64,000 nucleotides of DNA. It comes from Eremophila alpestris peregrina. Its lineage: Eukaryota; Chordata; Aves; Passeriformes; Alaudidae. Every line of letters starts with the position of its first letter. Position 1 is the stretch's first letter. The stretch lies in contig WMCF01000055.1 in assembly GCA_009792885.1 (NCBI GenBank), forward strand, positions 1,565,831 through 1,629,830, in the 5' to 3' direction. The notes beneath the pieces are model-generated. The model ran no database searches. It was not told where the DNA came from and saw only the letters and a program-made list of their open reading frames with translations. Below are positions 1-11,100 of the stretch, in pieces. A program made the translations under genes and the position numbers.

Positions 1-522
1 GTGATCCAGCAGCTGCTCTGCTTTGGCAGTTTGTTTTCAATAACAAACATTCAGAGAGCAGTATGAAAAATGAACCAAACAACAATGACTCTATAAATAA
101 AATCCCATACATTTTTTTACAGTCAGACTGAAAAGGAGACAATTTTTCTACATTATTCAATACACTTATGGAGGGGAGTGTGTGCTTACACTGGTACTCC
201 TTGTTAAAAATGGAGAGATAATAGAATAATGGTTTAGGTTTTTTGGTTTTATGGACTTATAGGTTTTCAGTAAAGATTGGCCTATATTTCTGTCAGATTC
301 AAGATGTAGGCAATGTAGACATAACAGATAAATTCATCCGTAAAACACAGCAGTTAATGTAAGAAACGTAGTTAATAGAAAGTCACAATTAGAGGTAATG
401 TGATGATAGTGTCACTGGAAGACCAAAGTGGAAGACACCAGGGCAGTCTCTGCATGATATTGTGGGCAGAATGGAACCTTTGGACAAGATTTAACAAGAC
501 CTTCTCGCTGATTCACGAGGTG
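1..522. other. Non-coding flank upstream of the first LTR
   Basis: No gene or recognised repeat is seen. Bases 400-522 contain two CpGs (near 506 and 516) and lie directly against the LTR. They could be the tail of an older retroviral internal region or an unrecognised 5' part of the LTR, because the related copy at 18885 begins abruptly and does not include them. An open frame at 400-603 runs into the LTR and resembles no known protein. Confidence 0.5.
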
Positions 523-738
523 AATGAGAAGGGAATACAGGTAACCTCGCCCCTGGTGAGTAACAGCTGTGTTAATTACCCAATACAGCCTCACCCCTGG
601 TGAGTCACAGCTGTATCCAATAAAGAGAAGTGTGATAAAAGGGAGTGGGTTGGCTGGTGAAGGGGAAATTATGAAGGAGGAGGGACTTTGAGGATGAGGG
701 AATGAGAGGGTCAATGAAGAAGAAGGATCCTGGGGAGA

Positions 739-744
739 AAGAAT
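739..744. repeat. Left target-site duplication of the nested LTR
   Basis: AAGAAT directly before the TG of the nested LTR. It differs by one transition from the right copy, GAGAAT at 1383-1388. The uninterrupted relative at about 19097-19102 reads GAGAAT, which shows the pre-insertion sequence. Confidence 0.75.
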
Positions 745-1382
745 TGTTGTGATCTGCTCTGGTGGCGATGTGCTGTGACCTTCCTTGCTAGAAGTGTCTT
801 TAAAAAGACACCTAGGTCGATGGAGGCACAGACACTCTTAGGTGCACAGTGATCAGCTCTTCGGTGCACTCTCAGGTGCACAGTGATTCACTCTTTTGTG
901 AGGCTGCCTGAGCAGCAGAGCCACATTTGCCACCCCAGGTGACACAGGAGTAAAAGCATGAGACTGGCTCTTTCTGATCTCCAGGAGAGCTACTTTATTC
1001 CATGAGGAAATAGGAATTTCTATTTCCAAAGAGGAAAGAGCCCCAGAGCCCAGGGGGATGGTGACCATATAGGGTAGCCAGGGCTGGGGTTTCACAACTT
1101 GGCCAATGGGGAAAGGAATTGGGAAAGGGACAATCAGGGAATGTGTCCAAAAGGAACCGACCAGGAGGGGTAAAAAAGAACCAGTGAGGGATCACTGATT
1201 AACACACTTCTTAACCATAACAGAGAGAGCTGTTTGCCAGGGTATATCTTTAAGGGGGTTGTGTTTATATACTGTCTGGCTTAACTGCTCTCTTTCCAAG
1301 GGAGCATTTTTATGTTACTGTCTGGCTTCTTCTCCAGGGGAGTGTGTTTATATTAACACTGTCTGGCGTAACACCCTCCACA
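745..1382 (-). mobile_element. Solo LTR (638 bp, probably ERVK-like) nested inside the outer LTR, antisense
   Basis: The segment is absent from the related LTR at 18885-19427, starts TGTTGTG and ends CTCCACA (TG...CA), and is flanked by a 6-bp duplication (AAGAAT / GAGAAT). Read on the minus strand it begins TGTGGAGGG, carries an AATAAA (plus-strand 994-999) and ends CACAACA, as expected of U3-R-U5. The U3 side has GCCAGACAG three times (plus-strand 1272-1280, 1318-1326, 1359-1367), like U3 enhancer repeats. The U5 side has AGGTGCACAGTGAT twice (840-853 and 874-887). The 6-bp duplication fits the betaretrovirus-like ERVK class, but the class is an inference. No internal retroviral sequence remains. 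Confidence 0.8.
994..999 (-). terminator. Polyadenylation signal of the nested LTR
   Basis: TTTATT on the plus strand reads AATAAA on the minus strand, about 250 bases before the minus-strand 3' end of the LTR at 745. The position suits the R/U5 boundary region. Confidence 0.6.
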
Positions 1383-1388
1383 GAGAAT
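1383..1388. repeat. Right target-site duplication of the nested LTR
   Basis: GAGAAT immediately after the terminal CA of the nested LTR. It is identical to the sequence at the matching place in the uninterrupted relative. Confidence 0.75.
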
Positions 1389-1618
1389 CACTGCTGTGAG
1401 GTCAGTCTGGGTCTGCAGTCAGAGCCTGTTGTTGGAACCTGCAGTCACAGTCTGGCTGGGTAAAAGCCTGCATTCAGAGTCTGACAACTGATCCATGCAG
1501 TCAGAGTTTAGCAGGAAATAACCAGCAGTCAGAGGCTGCAAGGGAAACCCACAGTAGGAGCTTGCTGCAGGCAGAGTCAGTGAATGGTTGGAGTCAGGAT
1601 GGCTGAGCTGTAAAGAGG

Positions 1619-1624
1619 AATAAA
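1619..1624 (+). terminator. Polyadenylation signal of outer LTR copy 1
   Basis: AATAAA, followed by a T-run and about 78 bases to the LTR terminus. It is conserved at 19342-19347 in copy 2, supporting the plus-strand orientation of both LTRs. Confidence 0.6.
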
Positions 1625-1702
1625 TCAGGACTTTTTTCATGCTGTGATAAACAAGAAATCTGTGTCTTGGCTCATTTCTCTAATGAGAGGGCTGCTGCAA
1701 CA

Positions 1703-3599
1703 ATGAGGTTCAAGAAAGGATTGCCATGCTTTCCAAACTCCTCAGAGGAGAATCTGGGTGTGATTGCATCTAATCCTAGTCCTAGACTTGGTCAATGGTT
1801 TATGTCTGACTCGTTATATATGTGTAGTTAAGCCTTTATATGCTGTTGTCCCAGAGGATCAAGGATGACATCCCAAATATATCTACATAGGGCGATATAA
1901 ACGGTATATTTCTTGCCACATCCTGTCAGAAAACTGAGTTTTTAATATCCTTGAATATTTAAAGTTTTAACTGATTAATCAGGCTTATTTCAGCTGTCTT
2001 CAAAATGTGAAGCAGATGATGCCCCCTTCTCCATCTACTTTTTCTGATAACTTTGGTCAGTAAAGAGAAGTCCAAGGTACTTCCCTGCTAGTGAGGTGCT
2101 GCACATGTCTTAGTTTTTAGATTAGTTTTTCTATGATTCATCATTACTTTTTATGTTGAAAAGAGTGTCATGCAAATCATATCTCTCTGTGTGTGTGCAG
2201 CTGCCTTAGGTCTGTACTTCTCTTTTCCCCTTCAGCAGGTGTTGTGTGTGGGTCCTGCTAGAGGGGAAGATTCTGGCTTCTTCTTGACCAGAGTGTGAAC
2301 CCGAGCAATGGGCTTTGTTTGACACTTGCAGGATTGATGGAGTGCATTGGGGTGTTTCTACCTGTCAGAGAGGTTGATGGTCCTAATTTTCTAGTGACAA
2401 GGTGAATGAGAGATGATACTCAGAGGAGCTGATTCTTCACCCTCAGCCACAGGGATCTCCAGTGCAGCTGTGAAGACCCACAAGGTGTGAATGGAGGCAA
2501 CTATGCTCCAGGCATGAGGTGGGCCATCACCTCATGAGGGGCAGAGCTGGAGCTTCCGTGCTCCTTCTGTCCCTTTGTAGATCCCAAGATTCTTCTGTTA
2601 AGCTGTTACAGAAAACTAGGAGTGTACAAGCTTGGGGTTGCAACAGCAATGTGGGAGAAATCCACACATCCACAGTGTCTCACACTTGACATTTATTCTA
2701 TTTGGCCTGAAGTGTTAGTTAAAATAATAGAGAGATTTATTAAATATTGCTTGCAAGTTTCACATTCCTTCATTATTTGAAGGCTGCCATGCTTGGACAG
2801 AAGTTTTTCAAAGTCCTATTTTGCACATTGTGCCAAAAGCAGAGCAAACTGGCTGACAAGCAGGTTAAAAGACCACAGGGAAAGAAAAAGGCAGTGAAGC
2901 AAAATGTGCAATTGGCTGCAAAATTGTCACCTGCAGTGCTTCTAGAGCTGTGTAGATATTTTCCATTTAGTACTGTCCAAGCTAGAGTAAAAGAGCAATA
3001 AGGAATTCAGCCTGAAGGCACTGGAAGAGCTTGTGCTGATGGGGTTGCTGAGCAGATGATGTCAGGAGTACCAGGTGGATGTTGACATATCAGACCAAAT
3101 CCTATTTTTCACTTCAGTGTTTGCAGTCTTGAGGGTGACATCCAGCTGAGCTAGGGAACACCTACCATTGCCCAGCTGCTAGCATCTGACCATGCTTTCT
3201 CCAACACAGTATTATGATTTAAACAAGTGTTATGTCCCCCATTTTAGAATTGCACACTGAAGCAGAGAGCTGCTGCCAGCCCCAGTCTTATGAAAAAGGT
3301 TGTAATTTTGGGTTTTTTTCTAATTTTCAGCCCTTTGTAAGAAAGGATAACCTGCAGTCTAATCTTATCTATAATTTTGTAGGTTTATCTAATCCAAGTT
3401 TCTTTTTATTTTCTTTTGCTGATAATATTCTATTTAGAATTAAACTTTAACACCAAATTATCTGAGGGAATGTTCCATCCTCTTTGCTAGCTGAGCATGT
3501 GGTGACAGCATTATCAACTGTCTTGCATTATTAATTTTGATGAGGATAAAATTGGAAGTCTTGTGGCTTGATCCAATATTGAAAATTGATATTAAAGTA
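1703..3599. other. Non-coding, no feature recognised
   Basis: Apparently unique AT-rich sequence. Short open frames at 2747-3001 and 3232-3450 show no family resemblance and no plausible exon context. No repeat was recognised. Confidence 0.6.
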
Positions 3600-3930
3600 C
3601 TTAAATAATCCCAGGGTTTTTGAGTGGTTTTGCTGGTAGATAAAACTAGCACTGAGTGATAAAAGAAACAATGGGAAGGATTCCACTGATTGATGAATGG
3701 AAAGAAGATATTTGCCTTTACAAACAAACTGTACCTCAGCCAATGGGGGATGAGAGAGGGACATGTGGCCGGGAAATCAGGATAAATAGGAGGCTGCATC
3801 CTCCAAAATTTGAGAGACTTCAGGGCAAATGCCCCATGGCCTCTCCTTTTATTCCAATAAAGCCAGAAGGACTCCTCTGTCTCCTTTTTGGACAAAAACC
3901 TCTGGTGTTTGTGGATTAATTTTCCTAACA
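3600..3930 (+). mobile_element. LTR-like segment of an endogenous retrovirus (possibly ERVL type)
   Basis: The right half reads like an LTR: CCAAT-like text near 3739, a TATA-like GATAAATAGG at 3781, an AATAAA at 3856-3861 inside CCAATAAAGCC, then a pyrimidine-rich stretch and an end at CCTAACA (3930). The left boundary is unclear, somewhere in 3560-3660, and no clean target duplication was found. No retroviral coding sequence adjoins it, so it is solo or fragmentary. Family assignment rests on general resemblance to avian ERVL LTRs. The 184-codon antisense frame at 3458-4012 runs through it and is not a gene. Confidence 0.6.
3856..3861 (+). terminator. Polyadenylation signal in the 3.6-3.9 kb LTR
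   Basis: AATAAA about 75 bases downstream of the TATA-like GATAAATA and about 70 bases before the CCTAACA end, the spacing expected of a short R region. Confidence 0.45.
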
Positions 3931-6900
3931 CTTTCAATGGCTTATACAGGATAGGTAGAAAGAGATAGAGTTCTGTAATTTTTAATTCTGGTGTCTTAGT
4001 ATTTTCTACCATAATGAATTATGCAGGATATTTTTGGTAATGCAACTGATGGAATCCTGATGGCAAGGTAAAAGGGTTTGGGGACTTCCCATCCCCTACT
4101 AAGCAACATTGCTCATATATTTTTTTCTGTCCAGGTTGTTATTCTGGTTTTGCCCAATATAATTCAAAGTCACTGCAGCTGCACATCAGTCAACATTTGA
4201 AATGTGAGTTTCTATTTTTCTGGTCTTTTCAATTTTACAGTTTTCCTTCCTAAAGAGGAGGAGTTTATTTCCTTCACTGCAGTCCTTCAAGATGGGGGCT
4301 GTTCTCAAAGAGTTCCAGGAAGTTATTTCCACTGGCTATTCCTTCTACTGTGTCTTTAAAAACTATGTGATCCTAGAGCTCAGTTTAGCAGGACTAGCAC
4401 CTGCTTCATTATTTTATACACTTTATTTTCTTTATTTGTCTTAATCATTTTAACATGAAAGTCACCTTTAGCCTTTAATTTGTGTTGTTGTTATGCTTCC
4501 TCTGTGTGTGCATGCATGTAACATCAAGAATAGAGGCTTTTCATACTCTTTATTTCCCAACTTGACTATCTGGGTGACGAAAATTTCTCAGGAGATGCTG
4601 TGCACTGTCAGAACCCAGCTACAGCTTGTCCCATCAGTGAGTGAGCTGTGAGACACAGAGTGCCCCATGTAGGAACTACTCATGTTTTAGTGCTCTACCC
4701 AATCAGGTTTCCTTCCTTCCAGACTGCCTTCCCCCCCACATTTTGTCTTATAGCAATGCTGGCTTCATTTCTGTTTTCCCCAGCTGGATTTTAATGTGAG
4801 AATAATCCTACAAGTAAGGACCAACAGAAGAAATGCTTTTCTCAATCAGGCCAGGCCCATCTGCTTTTGCAACGTCGTCTGCCTTCAGCTTCCCAAATAT
4901 CTTCCCTCAGAAGTCAACACAGGACAAAATGGCCTCACTTCTACCTAATTCTCATTCTGGGCTTAGGCTCAAAATGCTTCATTCAAGGGAATGTCATTGT
5001 ACCAGTTCTGTGAGACAGGACGTTAGAGTCTGGTTCTGTGCTGGCTTTGGTACTGACTTGTTTGATATTAGTCCAGCTGCTTCCCTTAAGATTGGTTGTC
5101 TATTATGAATGGGATTCCTTAACTGAAAGTCTGAACACTTTAAGTTGGGGTCCATCTAGGGTTCTAGAAAGCAAACAGCTTCAAATCACACCTGCAGACA
5201 GAATAAAATAAGGTAGAAACAGAAATTATCTGCTACAGCCCAGTGCCCCTTATCCCTGCATCAATTATGGTTGTGTTGATTGTGCAGCAGCAGCTGATGT
5301 ACCCTTAGGAAAATGGTTATCAGTGCAACTTTGCTTTATATGTGTAATTTAATATCTTGATCTGTGCCAGAGGTGAGGATGCACCTCAGTCAGGGAGCTG
5401 CAAACTTGAGAGTCACTGGAGAAAATCCAGGGTAGGCTGTCCTGCTTGTGAATCTGGGTTCTGCTACTCAGGCACTCAATTTAGAAAAAAATGGTCCACC
5501 TGTCCTGTATCTTAGAGCACTTACCCATGAAAAGGGGAATAATCTCTGCAATATGTGAAGTGCTTTGAAGTCTTTTCTGAGCAAGAGAGGCAGACTGTTT
5601 AATGCCTTTTCTTCTAATGGAGCTCTGATACTTAAATATGCAGCAGTGAGTCTGAAGAATCAATTTGTTGCTTCTATGAGGGGCATAATTCATCCTCCCT
5701 TATTGAAAAGATCAAGGACGCAGAGGCAACTCTCTGCTTCCAAGTAAACACTCCTTTTATGTTCCTTTAGTGCAAATACCAGGCAGTAAGCAGGGAAGCA
5801 TAAAAGGAAGTAATGCTGCAGGCTTTTACCTGAAGTAGGTGTTTTGTCATGGATTAATGGCAAATCATAATACATTATTTATCAGATAATAAGTGTGATA
5901 ATTGTCCCTATTTATCATGAGCCTACCTCAGCTCATTCTCCTTTCATTCCTTCAGTCAAGCTGCCTCTGGAGATTTGCAAGACAAAAAACAGTCCAAAGG
6001 TCATTCCAACAATTTATACTCATAATGACATCCTGATTGGCTCCTAATTGAGAAGTCTAAACTACAGACACTTTAGGTAATGCAACTGACCCACATTCTC
6101 ATAGCATAATGCCGAGAGTCATTCTCACAGCCACTCAGAGAACAGCATCCCCTTCCTCTAATAACCACATCTCCAGGATGAATTAGGAAGAAAGTTTTAT
6201 CATCATTACACTTTCCCTATAGCAAGAGTATGGTGTTGATGCGTAGGTATGGTATTATGGAAGCAATGCAACTGTGCATTGGGCTCAATTCCAGGACTGC
6301 ATTGTAGCATAGCATTTTGGCTTTCAGTCAAAAATCTGTCTCTTCTTGTTGAGATGGTGTGAAGATAATTCCCTTTTTTTCTACCTCTCTATTTATATTT
6401 CTTTAGGCATTACAAAAAAATAGAGGTCACATGCAAAAGTACTCATTGCTGTAAGATTAGAAAAAGAAGGGGATATATGTAAAATAGCCTAAAAGAAAAA
6501 AAATAGAAAGGGGCCACAACCCTGCAGGAAGCCTCAGGCCTCTGGGCAGAGCTCTGTAAATTGTTAATGCTTTATTCCCTTGGATAGCAGGGTGCTAACG
6601 ACTCCCGCAGCTTGCTGGGAGAAACACCAGGAGCTTTCTTCAGTGCCTCATCCTCTGCAACAAAAGAAATAGCAGACTGAAGGACCACATCCAGTGACTT
6701 AAATTTGCTCATGTCTACTCAGTCCATTGCCTGCCTGAGCTTGGGTGACCCCTGAGCCCCTTACAGTGCAGGCATTTTGAGCTGGAAAGCATGGAGTTGT
6801 ACCCGTTTATGCTAGGTTTACTGGCAGGAGCTGGTGATGTGACTCCACAGCATGACTTGGAATTGCACTTCAGGAGATATTGTAAGCTTCCTTCACTAGT

Positions 6901-7880
6901 TTGTTTTTTCCTTGGTAGATATTTCTTTAGTGGTATTGGCTGGTGTGATCAAAATGTGCCAGTAACTGTAAAGCTGCAGCCTTTAAAAAAGAATTTAACT
7001 TGGTAGAGAATCACGGAGAATGCACATAAGAATTTGTTAAGTTATAAAAGTTACCTGTAATTGCTCACTGAGCAGCAAGTGGCATCCTTTGAGATTTCAG
7101 AAAAATTATTACTGGATAATGGAAAAATTGATAATGGCCTTTATATTGCTGAACTGATTCAAGTTCAAGGAATGCCCTCTATTTTGTCTCTTGAAAGCTA
7201 ATGGTATCACTCTGTGAAAGAACTCTGAACTGAGCAAGAGTCATATATTAACACAAGTTGGAAATATTAGGAGCCCTCCCAAATTTTGATGTGCTGCTAA
7301 TGTGTTAGTTGCCCTGCCTCACACATGGTAGCCAGACTCTTGTCTCATTGAGACAGCACAAGTGTTACAGTCTGTATTCTAGGAATTTCTAACCATTTGT
7401 GGTTTTTTAAACATGCTGTTCTGGGTCTTCAGAGTGTTCTTCCAACTTAATCTCATTCCAATCTCCAAACCTTCCTTGAAGTCCTAGAACCCCTGCTGAA
7501 AGGTTGTTGGGATTTTGAGCCAACCTGCCTCATCCCCGTGCTAATCAGTCTTCTCTCAGTGAGTCAGGCAGACATGCTTCTTTGTGTAAATCAGTGTTTG
7601 AGAACTACAACTTGCAAAAAACAAAGAAAGAATCTCAAAAGCACAATTTTTGTTTTATATCTGTGTTAAACTATCCTTTGGTTTCTCTTTACATGATACT
7701 ATGACTGATATCTGTTTTTCAGTTCTTCTTCTGGGTAGGACTGTTGCAAAACATGGATTCCTAGATAGGAGTGGTGGCTTGTTCCCTTAACCTCTACCTG
7801 ACTTTTCTCAATCTGCCTGGGAAAGGGTAAGCAGCCTCGTAGGAGTTGTGGGGTAAAAGATACCAGTGTAGTCAGCTGGA
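3931..7880. other. Non-coding, no feature recognised
   Basis: Nearly 4 kb of apparently unique AT-rich sequence. Open frames are all under about 95 codons and look random. No LTR, CR1 or tandem repeat was recognised. Confidence 0.6.
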
Positions 7881-8135
7881 TCATAGAGTACCAAATGCTT
7901 TGGGTTGCAAGGAGCCTTAAAGACCATCCAGTTCCAACTGCTGTGGGTAGGGATACTTTACACTGGACCAGGCTGCTCAGAGCTCCATCCAATCTACCCT
8001 TGAGCACTTCCGGGGATGAGACATAAAGCAGACCTGTTCCAGTGCCTCTCTATCCTCACAGTAAAGTAATTCTTTCTAATATCTAATCAATCTTCTAGTT
8101 TGAAGCCATTCCCTTTGTCATATGACTACATGCTG
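7881..8135 (-). mobile_element. CR1 LINE 3' fragment, minus strand
   Basis: Begins TCATAGAGTACCAAATG, a degraded reverse complement of the CR1 3' terminus. It continues with decayed CR1 landmarks such as GCCTTAAAGACCATCCAGTTCC, GGACCAGGCTGCTCAGAG, CCTTGAGCACTTCC and CCTGTTCCAGTGCC, in the order expected of a minus-strand element. It is 5'-truncated at about 250 bp, as most CR1 copies are, and has no coding capacity. Confidence 0.85.
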
Positions 8136-11100
8136 AAAGAATGCAAAGTTGGAACGAACTTCCTATCAGCATTATTCTGCCAGCCAGGGTGAGGAAGGTT
8201 CTCTTTCTTTTGAACATTGTGTGAATTCAGGCCAAATAATGAAGATGACAAGCAGTCCCCAGCTGTACATGGGAAAAACTAGCTCATGCTGACTTGTATG
8301 CAAGTGGATTTATGCTTATCACAGAGTGACATGGCATAAACCATGCTGTCTTTTGCAAAGTATTTACAGCCAAAATCCAATGTAGTGAGAGATTCAGTAG
8401 GTTAGGCAGGGTGGAAACTAAATTGATTCTCTTTGGATGAGCTCAGTAATGGCTAGTAGTGCAGCAAAGGGATCAAATTGCTTTCAAGCCCCAGACAGCT
8501 TTAAGTTTTTTTATAGTGGTTATAGGTTTTCCTAGTTTTGACATTGTTTGATATGAGATGCTTTCATGCTCTCTCAGGAAGTGGGTGTGTATAGCAGAAG
8601 AGCATCAAAATTGCTGAGAGTGAGTTACACCGAAGGTTGTGGTGTCTTCTAACACAAATTTGCAACAATTTCTAGCATAAAGGGAAAAGGATCAGTGCAA
8701 AGGGTACCTTCCTCTTGTGACCACTAAAATGATCTGCAGTGAGAGAATATAAGAAACATTAAATATGTGCTTCTGCATGAAACACACACTAGAAGGCAAG
8801 AGATTTCTGGGGATGCATGTGTTAAGTAACTAAATTGAGATGCTTGGCTTAGGATATCAAAGTTCCATTATTGCTTTCATAGCTCATGATGCTGTTTCTC
8901 TGCTTTTCTATACCCTCAGTGGCACGAATATCTAGTCAGAACTCAGTTCTCTATCTTCCACAGTGATAAATGTTTCTTCTACTCCCAAATCAGGATGAAG
9001 GCTGGGAATAAAACCTGCGTTTATTGAACTGGTGGGAGGAATATAAGGGCAGTATCAGGCATTTGCTTAGCTGTTGTTGGGCTGAGTCTTGTTTCTGCAA
9101 GTATCAGTATTGAACTGACAGCACAGCCTTCTGTAGTGAGGTGTATTTGTCTAAATACTTCCACATAAGCGAAGTCTCTTCTGTGCTGGGGTCTTTCTCC
9201 CCCTTCATCCCTGCATGCATATACTGCCTTAGGTTTTGTCACTAACAGCAGCACAACTTAATCAAATTCCAAAAAGTTTCCCCATCCATATGATATTTCA
9301 CTTCAGAGCAAGATTTGGAGACTCGTATGGCAATATGCTCACTTTCAGGGAAAGAACAGGGAAAATCAGGACAGACTGGTAAGTGACCCAGCTAACCTTT
9401 CTTCCTTTACACAATGCTGACTTTTTTCTTCAATAAAGTCTCACTCAGAGCAATCTCATTTTTTCATCACAGAAATTTCCAGCGCACTCTCAGGGGTTTA
9501 CATAAATCTCACTGTTCTTTCTCATTTTTTTTTCCTTTCACACCCCCCACACCTGAGTCCCCGTGTTGCCATTTCTTTAAATCGTTTATCCTTAGGTTAG
9601 TACTGATGGCAATATGGATTAGCCATCACCACCTCCAAATATTGCACAAAGTCTTCTCCTGTTTTCACCCTGCCATGCTTCCAGCGACAGAAGTGATGAA
9701 AGAAATTTGAAAGGAACAAATCCTGAACCAAGCTCAGTGCATTTCCCTTTTTATAGCTTATTACTTTCTGGATGTTTCTTTTGACTGGTCTTCAGTCATT
9801 GTGGAGCTAACTCTGAAGTGATTCTTGAAATATCTGTTCCTCTGCTAGAAGTTAACAGCAGCACATCCAGTATGAGAAAAGAAGGGCATTTAGGGCATCA
9901 AGTTAAACAAGAGCTTTGTTCTGACTCTAGCTTTTTTTTTCTTTTTATGTAAGGGATTTTCCTCAGCAGGAGCATGCTAGTTAGACCTCTGTGTGAATAA
10001 GTGGCAATCAGACACATGCAATCTCTGACAGAAGAGCTCCATGGAATCAGGGGAAGGATAAAAGCATGACAAAACCCCCAAAATCCCCAACAACAACAAA
10101 CTAGTTTAGAATTTCCTTTTAGTCTCCAAATCTTGCCTTGCTGAGCAGTTTTTTAAGGAACACCAAGCTTTGAAGGCCCAATGAGTTCACAAATGGGGGC
10201 AGATCATTGCCTGGCTAATGAAACAGGTTCTCAAGCCTAATATGCAGCCTTCAAAAAGGGAAGGAGATGTAAGGAGCTCTGCACAGCCCAGGCTGCAGTT
10301 TCCAGGGGCTCAGCTTCTGGTGTGGAAGTGCCAGTGGCTCTTGCTGCTGTGTGCCCTGCATGAGGGATGGTGGGATGGCTGATGCTGTAGGATGCTGCAG
10401 GGAGTCACTGGGTCTTCCTGTCAGGAGGTGCTACAAGCCTGGGTTTTCATTTAAACACTTCCCCCCCTGATGGAGTTGCATGAAGCTTTTATGGGGTGGG
10501 AGTTGGATATGAGTAAAAATAACTCTTGTCCTTACCTTTCTTCTGCACTGGCGGGACTCTTCCTAGAGCTTTAGTTTTTCTCCTTTTGTTTACTGGGATT
10601 AATTCTGTTTTTAAAGGCCTGCAGTCTTAGAAGTGAATCATCCTTGTAATTTAGTAGCAAGCTGGGAATCTTTCTACATTCTTTAATTAATCTGGTTCAT
10701 TGATCAGAATAATTTTTGGGAAGCTCTGGAGGCTTTTGGGTCTGACTCTTGGAGTTTAAGCATGAGCTCAAATAGAGGAGTCCTATCAGGACTGATGAAT
10801 TCTTATCTCCAGCATTGACACTGGCAGTTGATTTTTCATTTTCCATCAGCTCTACACTTCACAGAAAACTTGCAGGTGAAGAAGTTTAATTGTCACTAGT
10901 GGATGGAGAGGTGATGGAAAGAGGTGTGGATTAGTCAGACTTCAGTGACTATTTTTGGGATAAGATATGAAGTTAAGAGCTAGCTCCAAGGTATGAAGTG
11001 AGAAATCTAATTTTTTTTTTTTTTTAATGCTGATGAAACAGCCATTCATCCCTATGCTCTGTATTTACACCAAACATTAATTTGTCTCTGGGAATTACAT

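Larger units (their letters stand above)
523..1702 (+). mobile_element. Solo LTR of an endogenous retrovirus (copy 1), interrupted by a nested LTR
   Basis: About 525-744 and 1383-1702 align almost base for base with 18885-19427, so this is a repeat family with two copies in the window. Plus-strand reading fits LTR anatomy: a CCAAT-like motif and GATAAAAGGG TATA-like box near 620-645, an AATAAA at 1619-1624, and a terminus ending in GCAACA at 1702. No primer-binding site, gag or pol follows, so it is a solo LTR. The left end is uncertain: TGAGAAGGG at 525 gives a TG start without a clear target duplication, while AATGAG occurs at both 523-528 and 1702-1707. The LTR is split by an antisense LTR at 745-1382. 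Confidence 0.75.

Noticed and set aside
3458..4012. 184-codon minus-strand open frame, the longest in the window
   Set aside because: It runs antisense through the LTR-like segment at 3600-3930, resembles no protein family, and is overlapped by other frames. Chance openness in a repeat.
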